From Stenotrophomonas maltophilia (GTDB lineage Bacteria > Pseudomonadota > Gammaproteobacteria > Xanthomonadales > Xanthomonadaceae): a stretch of 64,000 nt of DNA. A program made the position numbers and the translations under genes. The stretch is taken from NCBI GenBank assembly GCA_002387845.1, contig DGLB01000034.1, positions 124,001 through 188,000 on the forward strand, read 5' to 3'. Within the stretch, counting starts at the first letter, position 1, and each line of letters opens with the position of its first letter. This document shows, one piece after another, positions 8,056 through 17,299 of this stretch. Under the pieces are notes generated by a model, which ran no database searches, had not been told where the DNA came from, and worked only from the letters and a program-made list of their open reading frames with translations.

Positions 8056-8886
8056 ATGTCACAGCGATGGTTGATCACTGGAAGCTCACGCGGCCTGGGC
8101 CGGGCCATGGCAAGCGCCGTTCTGGAGGCAGGCCATTACCTGGTCGCAACCGCCCGCGATGCTACCGACCTGCAGGACCTGGTCGACCGCTATGGAGAGC
8201 GTGTGAGGGCGGTCTCGCTTGATGTCACCGATCCGGTTGCTGCCGAACGTGCCATCCAGTCGGCCACGGAAGCATTCGGTGGCCTGGACGTGCTGGTGAA
8301 CAATGCCGGCTACGGCAACATCAATTCCGTTGAGGACGTCACGCTGGACGATTTCCGCCAGCAGATCGAGACCAACCTGTTCGGCACCGTCATCATGACG
8401 AAAGCTGTCATTCCGCTCATGCGCGCACAGCGCAGTGGCCACATCATCCAGGTGTCATCCGTTGGCGGCCGCGTCGGTGCTCCAGGCCGCGCGGCTTACT
8501 CTGCGGCCAAGTGGGGCGTCGAAGGCTTCTCCGAAGTGCTGGCACTGGAGATGGCACTGGTCGGCGTAAACGTGACGATTCTCGAACCGGGCGGTTTCCG
8601 CACCGACTTCGCTGGCAGCTCCACATCACTGAGCGAGGGGCGTCCGGAGTACGACACAGTAGTAGGGGAGGCCGCGCGCATGCAGCGCGTCTATAGCGGA
8701 CGCCAGCCAGGCGACCCGGCGAGAGCAGCCCAGGCCATCCTCAGAATCGCCGCAATGGACGCCCCGCCGTTGCGCCTGGCGCTCGGCAGCGATGCGGTGC
8801 GCGCCATCGAGCAGGTCGAGCGCGTACGCCTTGAAGCGCTCGCGCAGTGGCGCGAGCTGAGTGTTACCTGCGATTTCCCCGCCTGA
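8056..8886 (+). CDS. Short-chain dehydrogenase/reductase
   Basis: A 276-residue classical SDR: the NAD(P)-binding motif TGSSRGLG is at 8-15, NNAG follows near 81-84, and the active-site motif is YSAAK near 150-154. After the Rossmann core it has the C-terminal extension common in oxidoreductases that act on larger or hydrophobic substrates. The substrate is unknown. The gene precedes an exported hydrolase by 26 bases and is probably cotranscribed with it. Both are divergent from the epoxide hydrolase operon. Confidence 0.85.
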   Translation: MSQRWLITGSSRGLGRAMASAVLEAGHYLVATARDATDLQDLVDRYGERVRAVSLDVTDPVAAERAIQSATEAFGGLDVLVNNAGYGNINSVEDVTLDDFRQQIETNLFGTVIMTKAVIPLMRAQRSGHIIQVSSVGGRVGAPGRAAYSAAKWGVEGFSEVLALEMALVGVNVTILEPGGFRTDFAGSSTSLSEGRPEYDTVVGEAARMQRVYSGRQPGDPARAAQAILRIAAMDAPPLRLALGSDAVRAIEQVERVRLEALAQWRELSVTCDFPA

Positions 8887-8912
8887 TTCCCAACGAAACA
8901 AAGGAGAGCACC

Positions 8913-9689
8913 ATGAAGAACCTGCTTACTGCACTGGCCCTGGGCGTTGCGACCGTGATCGCCCCCAACGCCTTTGCAGAAACCGCGAAACCCACCGTCG
9001 TGCTGGTGCACGGCGCCTTTGCCGATTCGTCCAGCTGGAACGGCGTTATTCGGATCCTTGAAAAGGACGGCTACCCGGTGCTGGCCGTCGCCAATCCGTT
9101 GCGCGGTGTCGCCAGCGATGGGGCCTATGTGTCCGACGCCCTGGCCAGCATCAAGGGCCCGGTGGTACTGGTCGGTCATTCCTATGGCGGCAGCGTGATC
9201 ACCGAGGCGGCGCGGGACCACGCCAACGTCAAGGCGCTGGTGTACGTCAGCGCTTTCGCGCCGGACGCCGGCGAAACCGCGGCCGGGTTGTCGGCCAAGT
9301 TCCCGGGCAGCACGCTGGGGCAGGCGATTGCGCCGCCGGTGAAGCTGACCACGGGTGGTAACGACCTCTACATCCTGCAGGACAAGTTCCACCACCAGTT
9401 CGCCGCAGACGTGCCCGCGTCAGACGCTGCGCTGATGGCGACTACCCAGCGGCCGATTACTGACGCCGCACTCAACGAAGCCTCCGGCAAGCCGGCCTGG
9501 ACCTCCATCCCGAGCTGGTTCGTGTACGGCGACAAGGATCTCAACATTCCGCCGAAGGCCATTGCGTTCATGGCCGAGCGTGCGCACGCCAGGAAGACCG
9601 AGGTGGTCGCCGGGGCTTCACACGTGGTGATGGTGTCGCACCCGGATGTGACGGCGCGACTGATTGAGCGTGCTGCCGCGGGGGAATGA
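8913..9689 (+). CDS. Exported alpha/beta hydrolase
   Basis: A 258-residue protein with a clear signal peptide (MKNLLTALALGVATVIAPNAFA, cleavage expected after AFA) and an alpha/beta hydrolase fold. The oxyanion region is VLVHGAFADSSSW, the nucleophile S90 is in GHSYGG, and the acid/histidine region is GDKDLNIP ... GASHVV. It resembles the small hydrolases related to plant salicylate/MeSA esterases. AAGGAG at 8900-8905 sets the ATG at 8913; the longer frame from 8847 overlaps the SDR and lacks a ribosome site. Substrate unknown. Confidence 0.85.
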   Translation: MKNLLTALALGVATVIAPNAFAETAKPTVVLVHGAFADSSSWNGVIRILEKDGYPVLAVANPLRGVASDGAYVSDALASIKGPVVLVGHSYGGSVITEAARDHANVKALVYVSAFAPDAGETAAGLSAKFPGSTLGQAIAPPVKLTTGGNDLYILQDKFHHQFAADVPASDAALMATTQRPITDAALNEASGKPAWTSIPSWFVYGDKDLNIPPKAIAFMAERAHARKTEVVAGASHVVMVSHPDVTARLIERAAAGE

Positions 9690-9712
9690 CGCAGTCACCG
9701 CGCTTACATGGT

Positions 9713-9751
9713 AGGTGGCCGCCTCAGGGAAAAGACCTGAGGCAGCCACCT
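9713..9751. terminator. Long hairpin between convergent genes
   Basis: The arms at 9713-9728 (AGGTGGCCGCCTCAGG) and 9736-9751 (CCTGAGGCAGCCACCT) pair over 16 positions with one mismatch around a 7-base loop. It sits between the stop of the exported hydrolase and the stop of the convergent histidine kinase gene, as expected for a bidirectional terminator, though without a U-tract. Confidence 0.6.
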
Positions 9752-9758
9752 GCCGTGT

Positions 9759-11486
9759 TCAGGACAACGTGCGCCATACCGGCTCGTCACCTGCAGGATT
9801 GCATAACGGAAGAGTGGCCCTAGGCGGATTGATTGCCTGGGCCAGACCACCCAGCGTGTACGGCTTCCGCAGCAGCGGGAACCCATGATCGTTTTCCCGC
9901 GCCAGCAGCTCGCTGTAACCACTGGTGAGTACCACATGGAGATCGGGATAGCGCTCGCGAAGCGCCCTGGCCATCTCAAGGCCACTAATGCCCGGCATGA
10001 CCACATCCGAAAAGACGGCGTGGTAGCGCTGCCGGTTCTGCTCCAGCTCGGCCAGCGCGTCGCTGCCGTTGCGGGCCAGGTACACCCCGCAGCCAAGTTC
10101 GCGCAATGCCGACACCGCAAACGCGGCTACATCCACATTGTCTTCCACAACCAGCACGTTCAGGCCCTTCGCATCGTGCAGGAACTGAGCTTCCGAGGCA
10201 CTGGCGGCTGCAGGTGCCTGGTCGGTCAAAGGCAAATAGAGCACGAAGGTGCTGCCTTCGCCTACGGTGCTTTCCACATCGACCTCACCTTCGGACTGTT
10301 TAACGAAGCCGAACACCTGGCTTAGCCCCAGTCCGGTGCCTTCACCTACGCCCTTGGTGGTGAAGAACGGATCAAACACCTGGCTCAACACCGATGCCTC
10401 GATCCCACATCCGTCATCATTGATCGATACTGCGGCGTAAGTGCCTTTCAGCGGTGGCGCGAACCTTATGGACGGCATGGCCTCCACCCGGCGCACGCAG
10501 ATTCTAACCGTGCCATGTTCGGCAATCGCGTCGCGTGCATTCACGACGAGGTTGATCAGCGCAGTGTCGAACTGTGTCTTGTCCAGCAGCACATGCAATG
10601 GTTCGTCCGGAAGTTGGAACTGCAGCTCAACCCGTCCGCCCAGCAGCGTGCGCAAGATGTCGGCCAATCCATCCATGCCTGCGCACAGATCGAATACTTC
10701 GGGCGACAGACTCTGCCTGCGGGAGAAAGACAGCAGGTGCGAGACCAGGCTGGTCGCGCGGTCGGCAGCCGCACTGATGGCCTCGATATGGCGATTCTCT
10801 CGCTCATCGTGTGGATTGCCGTAACGCAGCATGTCCACCGGTCCACAGATGACCTGCAAAAGGTTGTTGAAATCGTGGGCTACACCGCCGGTCAACTGGC
10901 CGATGGCCTCCAGTTTCTGCGATTGTCGCAACTGCTCGCGCGCCTTCACCAGCTCGGCATGCGCCTGCCGTGCCTCCTCGCTGATGGATTCCACTTGCCG
11001 CGAGTGCTCATGGCGTTCGGAGACGAACTCGGTCTGGTCGCTGACGACGCACAGGATGCCGCCGACGCTGCCGTCAGCCACGCGTATCGGTGAATACGAG
11101 AACGTCCAGAAGGTCTCCCGACGCGTGCCATCGCGGTCCATGAAGACGCGCAGGTTGCGGAAACTGCGATGGGTGCCCGCCATGGCATCGGCAATAGCGC
11201 CGCCCAGCTCGTCCCAGACGTCGTGCCAAACGACCCTGACCGGGCTGGCCATTGCGCCGTTCAGTTTATTCCCCATCCAAGGCGAGAACGCATCATTGAA
11301 GTAGAACAAGTTGTCGGGCCCCCACGCGATCCACAGCGGTTCGGGGCACTCGAGTATCATCGTCAGGACGGTGCGGAGTTCCGGCGGTGCCGATTCAGCC
11401 AGGCCCGCGTGGACCCAGTCGCTGTCCTGCAGCAGACGGTACGCCAGGGTGTCAGGAGAGGACACCGGGAGATCGCAACGACACAT
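9759..11486 (-). CDS. Hybrid sensor histidine kinase with PAS and receiver domains
   Basis: A 575-residue soluble kinase. A PAS-like sensory region (about 40-150, containing WIAWGPDNLFYFNDAF) is followed by a coiled-coil linker (150-190), a dimerisation domain with phosphoacceptor H204 in GGVAHDFNNLL, an ATPase domain (N-box NLVVNARDA near 312-320, G1 DDGCG, G2 GEGTGLGLS), and a C-terminal receiver domain (about 440-560) with phosphoacceptor D494 in FSDVVMPG. No membrane segment is visible, so it senses in the cytoplasm. No separate response regulator is adjacent; the output is unknown. Confidence 0.9.
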   Translation of the reverse strand: MCRCDLPVSSPDTLAYRLLQDSDWVHAGLAESAPPELRTVLTMILECPEPLWIAWGPDNLFYFNDAFSPWMGNKLNGAMASPVRVVWHDVWDELGGAIADAMAGTHRSFRNLRVFMDRDGTRRETFWTFSYSPIRVADGSVGGILCVVSDQTEFVSERHEHSRQVESISEEARQAHAELVKAREQLRQSQKLEAIGQLTGGVAHDFNNLLQVICGPVDMLRYGNPHDERENRHIEAISAAADRATSLVSHLLSFSRRQSLSPEVFDLCAGMDGLADILRTLLGGRVELQFQLPDEPLHVLLDKTQFDTALINLVVNARDAIAEHGTVRICVRRVEAMPSIRFAPPLKGTYAAVSINDDGCGIEASVLSQVFDPFFTTKGVGEGTGLGLSQVFGFVKQSEGEVDVESTVGEGSTFVLYLPLTDQAPAAASASEAQFLHDAKGLNVLVVEDNVDVAAFAVSALRELGCGVYLARNGSDALAELEQNRQRYHAVFSDVVMPGISGLEMARALRERYPDLHVVLTSGYSELLARENDHGFPLLRKPYTLGGLAQAINPPRATLPLCNPAGDEPVWRTLS

Positions 11487-11567
11487 GTAAAGACCTGTTG
11501 AGTATCTCCTCGTATGGTAAGCATGAACGGTACAGGCTTTGTGACGGCCTTCGCGCCATCAGTGCGA

Positions 11568-13388
11568 TTACTGCCCGTCGACCGCGTAGGCTGCGTGCAC
11601 GAGGGCCAGATGGCTCAGACCCTGGGGTGTGTTCCCCAATCCGTCATCAGTGCGCGGATCCCACATCTCCGGCATGAGTCCCACATCGTTCCGCACCCGA
11701 CGTAGCAGCGATCCGAACAGGCGACCGGCTTCCTCCGTGTCTCCCAGCAGGCCATAGGCTTCCACCATCCAGAACGCGCAACTGATGAAGGCACCCTCGC
11801 ATTCCTGCATGCCGGTGTAGCGCCAAAGCAGGTCGCCACTTTCATCGGCCAACTCCCGCCGCATCGCATCCCGCGTAGAGATGAACCGCTCCCGCCGCAC
11901 CTCGCCCAGGCCAAAGCGCGATGCCAGCATCAGGCTGGCATCCAGCCGTTCACTACCGGCGTGCATCACATAGCTCTGCCGGTCCTCGCACCAGCAGTGT
12001 TCATCCACCCATTCGAGGATGCGCTCCTTTTCCCTCTGCCAACGAGGAAGGCGCGCTGTCGTGATATGACCGGCCTCCGCCAGTTCACAGGCACGACGCA
12101 GGGCCACCCAGCATTCCACCTTGGACATGGTGTAGTGCTCCGGCTCTTCGAGCTCCCAGAAGCCGTGATCCTTGCGCATCCAGCTGTCCGCACATTCGTC
12201 CGCCAGTTCAAACAGCACACGGGCCGTGGTGGGGTCCAGAATGTGGCCGGCTTCGACCATGCGACTGGCCATCTCCAGAACGTCACCATAGGCGCAGGTC
12301 TGCAGCTGGTCCGTAGCGGTGTTGCCAACGCGCACGGGACGGCTGTTGCGATAGCCCGGCACATCCACGACGCGTTCTTCCTCCACGCGTTCCCCGCGCA
12401 GGGTGAAGCACGGCGCCATGCCCGGGCGATGACGGCCGATGGTGGTCATCAGCCAGCTGAAACCGGCCTTTGCGTCCGGAAGGGCACCTACCCGCAGGAA
12501 TGTCTTGATGATGTACGCAGCATCGCGCACCCACGCGTAGCGATAGTCCCAGTTCTTGTCGCCCCCGATACGCTCGGGCAGCGAGGCACTCACGGCCGCG
12601 GCGATAGCGCCCGTTGGGGAGAACCACAGGAACTTCAGCGCCAGCACAGAGCGGATCACCTCGTCATGGCGGCTGATCCCGCAGTGGAGATCGTCCACCC
12701 ATTGCCGCCATTCGTCGTCCGAACGATCAATGCGCGCATCGATCTCTTCCAGCGGTGGTACCGGCAGCACCTCATCCTGCGCCACCAGCAGCGCGACAAC
12801 GTGGCGGTCACCCGGAGCCAGCGTCAGCGTGCCGCGAATCTCCCGGTCGTCGTGCCGGGTTATTTCGGTGCTTTCGGGATACCGCAGCATCGTCATGACC
12901 GGCCCGACGTGATGCACGCAGCCATTGGGTGTGTCGCTCATCCAAGGAGTGCACGTGCCGCCACGGGTGCCGGGCTGGTACAGCAGCTCGAAGATCACCT
13001 CCCCCTCGATGCCCTCAATCCGCCGCGCCAGTTCGGACCAGGGCAGGCGGCCGGCCGGCCCGCTGTTGAGGGATTCGGTGACCAAGGCCACGCCGGTGGC
13101 GGTGCGCACCTTCGTCTCCAGCACGTTGCTGTTGTCGCGGTAGCAGCGCTCGACAGCCTCCAAGCCACGCGCCTGCAAGACGAAACGACCACCGTCGGGC
13201 GCGTCCAGGATGCGATCCAGCAATGGCGGGGCGTCCATGCAGGGCGCACACCACCAGTCGATGCTGCCATCGGGTGCGATGAGCGCACTGGAGCGCCCAT
13301 CCCCGATGGCGGCGTACGCATGGATCGGGGCATAGCCGTCCGCATCGCGTCCGGTCACAACGGTACCGGTACCCGTAGCGCCCACCAT
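11568..13388 (-). CDS. Glycoside hydrolase family 15 protein (glucoamylase/trehalase-like)
   Basis: This 606-residue protein has the bacterial GH15 layout: an N-terminal beta-domain (PIHAYAAIGDGRSSALIAPDG then SIDWWCAPCMD at the start) and an alpha/alpha-barrel from about residue 270, with KNWDYRYAWVRDAAY and a later FWELEEPEHYTMSKVECWVAL region. Members hydrolyse alpha-glucosidic bonds; many mycobacterial and proteobacterial relatives act on trehalose. That specificity is uncertain here. No signal peptide is visible. Its ATG overlaps the stop of the upstream SDR (TGATG), so they are coupled. The nearby glg/tre operon makes a role in alpha-glucan or trehalose turnover plausible. Confidence 0.85.
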   Translation of the reverse strand: MVGATGTGTVVTGRDADGYAPIHAYAAIGDGRSSALIAPDGSIDWWCAPCMDAPPLLDRILDAPDGGRFVLQARGLEAVERCYRDNSNVLETKVRTATGVALVTESLNSGPAGRLPWSELARRIEGIEGEVIFELLYQPGTRGGTCTPWMSDTPNGCVHHVGPVMTMLRYPESTEITRHDDREIRGTLTLAPGDRHVVALLVAQDEVLPVPPLEEIDARIDRSDDEWRQWVDDLHCGISRHDEVIRSVLALKFLWFSPTGAIAAAVSASLPERIGGDKNWDYRYAWVRDAAYIIKTFLRVGALPDAKAGFSWLMTTIGRHRPGMAPCFTLRGERVEEERVVDVPGYRNSRPVRVGNTATDQLQTCAYGDVLEMASRMVEAGHILDPTTARVLFELADECADSWMRKDHGFWELEEPEHYTMSKVECWVALRRACELAEAGHITTARLPRWQREKERILEWVDEHCWCEDRQSYVMHAGSERLDASLMLASRFGLGEVRRERFISTRDAMRRELADESGDLLWRYTGMQECEGAFISCAFWMVEAYGLLGDTEEAGRLFGSLLRRVRNDVGLMPEMWDPRTDDGLGNTPQGLSHLALVHAAYAVDGQ

Positions 13389-14287
13389 CACGGCAGAAGC
13401 ATGCCGCCAGTGGCACCGATTACTTCACCGGTGATATAGCTCGATTCCTGCGTGGCCAGCAGCACGTAGGCCGATGCCATCTCCACCGGCTGCCCGGCAC
13501 GCTTCAACGGCGTCTGTGAGCCGAATTCCGGAATCGCTTCCGGCGGCTGACCGCCCGCCGGCTGCAGCGGTGTCCAGATGGGGCCGGGGGCAATGGCGTT
13601 GACACGAATGCCGCGGTCCGCCACTTGGTGTGCCAGCGCCTTGGTGAAGTTGACGATGGCCGCCTTGGTCGGCGCGTAGTCCAGCAGGTTCGGCGAGGGC
13701 TGGTAGGCCTGGATCGAGGCGGTGTTGATGATCGTGGCACCGGCCGGCAGATGGGGCAGGGCGGCCTTGCAGACCCAGAACAAGGCATGGACATTGGTAC
13801 GGAAGGTGGCGTCGAACTGCTCGGTGGTAAGATCCTCGATCTTCTCCACCGCCAACTGCTTGCCGGCGATGTTGGCCAGCACGTCCAGACCGCCCAAGGC
13901 CTTTACGGCCTGCTCCACAAGCTGGCTGCAGAAGGCCTCATCCTGCAGATCACCTGGCAACGCCACCGCTTTGCGACCCTCCGCCTCGATCAGCTTCACC
14001 ACCTCGGCCGCGTCTTCCTCTTCTTCCGGAAGGTAGTTGAGCACCACGTCGGCACCTTCACGGGCAAAGGCAATGGCCACCGCGCGGCCAATTCCGGAGT
14101 CGGCACCGGTAACGAGCGCCTTGCGCCCGACCATACGGCCAAAGCCAACGTAGCTGTTCTCGCCATGGTCGGCCTTCGGTGTGAGCCCGTGTACGGTGCC
14201 CGGCGGGTTCTGTACCTGCGCGGGGTAGGTCGGCTGCGGGAACTGGGTGAGGGGGTTCTGGATCGTGAACTGATTGGGGGACGTCAT
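13388..14287 (-). CDS. SDR oxidoreductase with N-terminal extension (YghA-like)
   Basis: A 299-residue SDR. A proline-rich lead (about 1-50, with FPQPTYPAQ and DHGENSYVG) precedes the Rossmann core: TGADSGIG near 59-66, a NIAG variant of the NNAG motif, and an active site in which YAPTK supplies the Tyr and Lys. It resembles the YghA / general-stress SDR family found in bacterial stress clusters. AAAGGAT lies upstream of the ATG at 14287. Downstream it overlaps the GH15 gene; upstream, 33 bases away, is a closely related paralogue, so a tandem duplication is likely. Confidence 0.87.
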   Translation of the reverse strand: MTSPNQFTIQNPLTQFPQPTYPAQVQNPPGTVHGLTPKADHGENSYVGFGRMVGRKALVTGADSGIGRAVAIAFAREGADVVLNYLPEEEEDAAEVVKLIEAEGRKAVALPGDLQDEAFCSQLVEQAVKALGGLDVLANIAGKQLAVEKIEDLTTEQFDATFRTNVHALFWVCKAALPHLPAGATIINTASIQAYQPSPNLLDYAPTKAAIVNFTKALAHQVADRGIRVNAIAPGPIWTPLQPAGGQPPEAIPEFGSQTPLKRAGQPVEMASAYVLLATQESSYITGEVIGATGGMLLP

Positions 14288-14320
14288 GTAGATCCTTTGG
14301 GGGAGAGAGATTCAGATGCC

Positions 14321-15187
14321 TTAAAGCGTGACCGCGCCACCAGAAATGGTGAGCAGTGCGCCCGAGGTGTAGCTGGCGCTGTCGGCGGCGAGCATCACAT
14401 AGGCCGAGGCGAGCTCCGCGGGCTGGCCGGGACGGCCGAAGGGGGTCTGGGTGCCGAACTGTTCCACCTCTTCAGCGGCCATGCCAGCGGGAATGAACGG
14501 CGTCCACACCGGGCCCGGCAGCACAGCATTCACACGGATGCCTTTATCGGCCAACAGGCCCGCCAGGCCGATGGTGAGGTTTGCCACCGCGCCCTTGGTG
14601 GCGGCGTAAGGCAAAATGTTGGGGGAGGGCTTCTTTGAGTTGACGGATGCGGTGTTGATCACCGAGCCACCGTCCTGCAGATACGGCACGCAAAGCCGGG
14701 TCAGGTTGAACACCGCGTGCACGTTGGTTTCAAACGTCTTTCGCCATTCGTCCAGCGTGATGTCGTCAAACGACTCGTAGTAGCGCTGGTAGGCGGCGTT
14801 GTTGACCAGGATGTCTAGACCGCCGAGCTCACCCGTGACCTTCTTGATAAGAGCGGCTGCCTGGGTGTCATCGCTGATGTCGCACGGGCAGAGGATCGCC
14901 TTCTGCCCGGCTTCTTCAATCAACGCGGCAATGCTCGCCGCGTCTTTTTCCTCACCTTCGAGGAACGCGATGGCCACGTCAGCACCTTCCCGGGCGTAGG
15001 CAATGGCCACCGCTGCGCCGATCCCGCTGTCTCCGCCGGTAATCAGCGCCTTCTTGCCTTTCAGCAGCCCGTTTCCTACATAGCTCTTCTCACCGTGGTC
15101 CGGTCGCGGGTCCATCTTGTCGGTCTTTCCCGGGAAAGACTGCTGCTGCGCTTTGAACGGCGGCTTCGGGTAGTTCGGTACAGGCAT
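14321..15187 (-). CDS. SDR oxidoreductase with N-terminal extension, paralogue of the neighbouring SDR
   Basis: A 288-residue SDR with the same architecture as the downstream gene: a lead with PVPNYPKPPF and DHGEKSYVG, then TGGDSGIG, NNAAY in place of NNAG, and YAATK. I chose the ATG at 15187 because the protein from there matches the paralogue's length and GAGGT lies upstream; the frame stays open to 15298. The two SDRs, a GH15 enzyme, a DUF4126 protein and a tiny charged protein form a minus-strand cluster that looks like a stationary-phase or stress regulon; no promoter was assigned. Confidence 0.85.
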   Translation of the reverse strand: MPVPNYPKPPFKAQQQSFPGKTDKMDPRPDHGEKSYVGNGLLKGKKALITGGDSGIGAAVAIAYAREGADVAIAFLEGEEKDAASIAALIEEAGQKAILCPCDISDDTQAAALIKKVTGELGGLDILVNNAAYQRYYESFDDITLDEWRKTFETNVHAVFNLTRLCVPYLQDGGSVINTASVNSKKPSPNILPYAATKGAVANLTIGLAGLLADKGIRVNAVLPGPVWTPFIPAGMAAEEVEQFGTQTPFGRPGQPAELASAYVMLAADSASYTSGALLTISGGAVTL

Positions 15188-15307
15188 CGGGTGGACCTCG
15201 TCGAGCGGGAGGAGGTTCAGTGTGCGCAAACGCGAGTAAACACCGTGGCCCGGTCGTGTCGTTATCGTGTGCAGGACCAACGCCGCTCTCAGCTCCATCC
15301 ATCGTGG

Positions 15308-15784
15308 CTATCGTCTCGACTTCCCATCCCTGGACGCCCATTGCGTGATCAGCGCAGCGCTTCCCACCGCAATGGCGTCCTCAACGGTGCCGGTACTCGT
15401 TTGGCCGTAGCGCGCGATGGCGCGCATCCGAAGATTGAACGTCACGTAGGCCATTCCCACGGCGGCACCCGCCCCAAGAAGGGCACCCAGGCTGCGGTGA
15501 CGGCGCGGTGCCAGCGATGCGCCTGCAATCATGCCCGTGGCCACGCGAGCGACCATGCCTGCAGGAACGATACGGTCGGGCGCGGATTTCATCTTGTCTC
15601 CGGCCAGCTCGCCGCCGGCCAGGGCAAGCATGCCAGCAGAGGCCAGCTTGTTGCCCAGCAGACGAGGCGCGCCGTTGTCGGCGGGAAGATTGCCGCTTCG
15701 CGCGGCATTGGTCACGGCGGCCAAGGGCGTCATCGCCCGCATGCCCGCCACCGCGCCCATCAGAATCGAATGAATCAAAGCCAT
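15308..15784 (-). CDS. DUF4126-like membrane protein
   Basis: A 158-residue protein with small, alanine/glycine-rich hydrophobic segments (about 4-22, 50-63, 82-98 and 103-120) and a basic C-terminus. The N-terminus MALIHSILMGAVAGMRAMTP resembles DUF4126 family proteins. GGGAGAA just upstream fixes the ATG at 15784 rather than the longer frame to 15892. It probably lies in the inner membrane. Function unknown. It is 32 bases downstream of a 54-residue charged protein and 120 bases upstream of the SDR pair, all on the minus strand. Confidence 0.7.
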   Translation of the reverse strand: MALIHSILMGAVAGMRAMTPLAAVTNAARSGNLPADNGAPRLLGNKLASAGMLALAGGELAGDKMKSAPDRIVPAGMVARVATGMIAGASLAPRRHRSLGALLGAGAAVGMAYVTFNLRMRAIARYGQTSTGTVEDAIAVGSAALITQWASRDGKSRR

Positions 15785-15816
15785 TGTGTTCTCCCTGGAT
15801 TCAAAGGGCTTTCGTG

Positions 15817-15981
15817 TCAGGGCTTCGGCGGCCGTTCGTAGTCGTCCGGCTCGGCGGTGTGTTCTGCCTCGGGCATGTCCTTGTCCTTCCACTTCGCATC
15901 GTCATTGCGCAGCTTGTCCGGCGTATGTGCCTTCTGCTGGTCATCGACATCCGCGCCGGGATTGAAAGGTAAATTGTTCAT
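15817..15981 (-). CDS. Small charged protein, 54 residues
   Basis: This short frame begins MNNLPFNPGADVDDQQKAHT and ends YERPPKP. It is highly charged, with many D, E, K and P and no hydrophobic core, as in disordered, stress-induced small hydrophilic proteins. Its stop is 32 bases before the DUF4126-like gene on the same strand. It is too short for most gene finders. The regular codon use and good fit into the cluster support it; function unknown. Confidence 0.6.
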   Translation of the reverse strand: MNNLPFNPGADVDDQQKAHTPDKLRNDDAKWKDKDMPEAEHTAEPDDYERPPKP

Positions 15982-16134
15982 GCTGCCGCTCCGCGTTGGG
16001 TACCGAAATCATGCTGCGCCTGCACGCATGAGCACGGGGTGTGCGTGCACTGCACATGTCCACCACATCAAGGTCACCCGCGCGGCACGCTGCGGCAGGT
16101 ATCTGTAGGTTCTACGCCACGCGAGGACCTACCG

Positions 16135-17298
16135 ATGCGCGCATTGACCTACCACGGCAGCAAAGACGTTCGGGTGGATACCGTTCCCGATCCCACCCTG
16201 GCTGCACCGGACGATCTCATTCTCCGTGTCACGGCGACCGCCATCTGCGGCTCCGACCTGCATCTGTATCGCGGCAAGATTCCCGATCTGCATACCGGCG
16301 ACGTGCTGGGTCACGAGTTCATGGGCATCGTCGAAGAGGTGGGAAGCGCCGTCACCGAGCTGCGCCCCGGTGACCGTGTGGTGGTGCCCTTCGTGATCGC
16401 CTGCGGCGAGTGCTTCCACTGCAGGTTGTCCGAGCATGCCGCGTGCGAGACCACCAATACCGGCAAGGGAGCCGCGCTGAACCATAAGGGTATTCGCGCA
16501 CCGGCGGCGTTGTTCGGCTACAGCCATCTGTATGGCGGCGTTTCCGGCGGCCAGGCTGAATACGTTCGCGTGCCCAAGGCCAATGTAGGCCCGCTGCGCA
16601 TCCCGGATGCGCTGCCCGACGAGCAGGTGCTGTTCCTCTCCGACATCCTGCCCACCGGATACCAGGCCGCCATCAATGCCGGAGTCAAACCGGGCTCCAC
16701 CGTGGCCATCTTCGGTGCAGGTCCGGTGGGTCTGATGAGCGCCGCGTGCTGTCGGCTGCTCGGGGCCGAAACCATTTTCATGGTTGACCACCTCCCTTAT
16801 CGGCTGGCCTTCGCCCAGCAGACCTACGGCGTCACCCCGGTGGACTTCAGCAAGATCGAGGACCCGGCGGAGTACATCATCACCCAGACCAACGGCCGCG
16901 GCGTGGATGCCTCCATCGAAGCGGTGGGCTTCGAGGCCGAAGGCAGCGCGCTCGAGTCGGCACTGACCACACTGAAGGTGGAGGGCAGCAGCGGGGTGGC
17001 CATCCGCCAGTGCATCGCCGCCACGCGACGCTGTGGCACCGTGAGCATCCCCGGTGTCTACGCCGGTTTTCTGCATGGCTTCCTGCTCGGCGACGCCTTC
17101 GACAAGGGACTCACCTTCAAGATGGGCCAGACCCATGTGCAGGGATTGATGCCCGAGCTGCTGGACTACATCGGCGAAGGCGCGCTGGACCCCGGCGTCA
17201 TCATTACCCATCGCCTGTCGCTGGAAGACGCGGTGCGGGGTTACGAAATCTTTGACCGCAAGGAAGAGGATTGCCGCAAGGTGATTCTGACGCCCTGA
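16135..17298 (+). CDS. Zinc-dependent alcohol dehydrogenase (formaldehyde dehydrogenase-like MDR)
   Basis: A 387-residue medium-chain dehydrogenase. Catalytic zinc ligands C38 (AICGSDLH), H60 and E61 (GHEFMG) are present, the structural-zinc lobe has four cysteines spaced C-x2-C-x2-C-x7-C (CGECFHC...C), and the cofactor motif is FGAGPVG. The length and the insert near ALESALTT match glutathione-independent formaldehyde dehydrogenase-like enzymes. GAGGA upstream supports the ATG at 16135. Its stop is one base before the next gene's start, making it the first member of a five-gene unit. Confidence 0.88.
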   Translation: MRALTYHGSKDVRVDTVPDPTLAAPDDLILRVTATAICGSDLHLYRGKIPDLHTGDVLGHEFMGIVEEVGSAVTELRPGDRVVVPFVIACGECFHCRLSEHAACETTNTGKGAALNHKGIRAPAALFGYSHLYGGVSGGQAEYVRVPKANVGPLRIPDALPDEQVLFLSDILPTGYQAAINAGVKPGSTVAIFGAGPVGLMSAACCRLLGAETIFMVDHLPYRLAFAQQTYGVTPVDFSKIEDPAEYIITQTNGRGVDASIEAVGFEAEGSALESALTTLKVEGSSGVAIRQCIAATRRCGTVSIPGVYAGFLHGFLLGDAFDKGLTFKMGQTHVQGLMPELLDYIGEGALDPGVIITHRLSLEDAVRGYEIFDRKEEDCRKVILTP

Positions 17299-17299
17299 C

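Noticed and set aside
11961..13439. A 492-residue plus-strand frame
   Set aside because: It is antisense to the GH15 gene, which carries conserved motifs and overlaps its neighbour as a true operon member.
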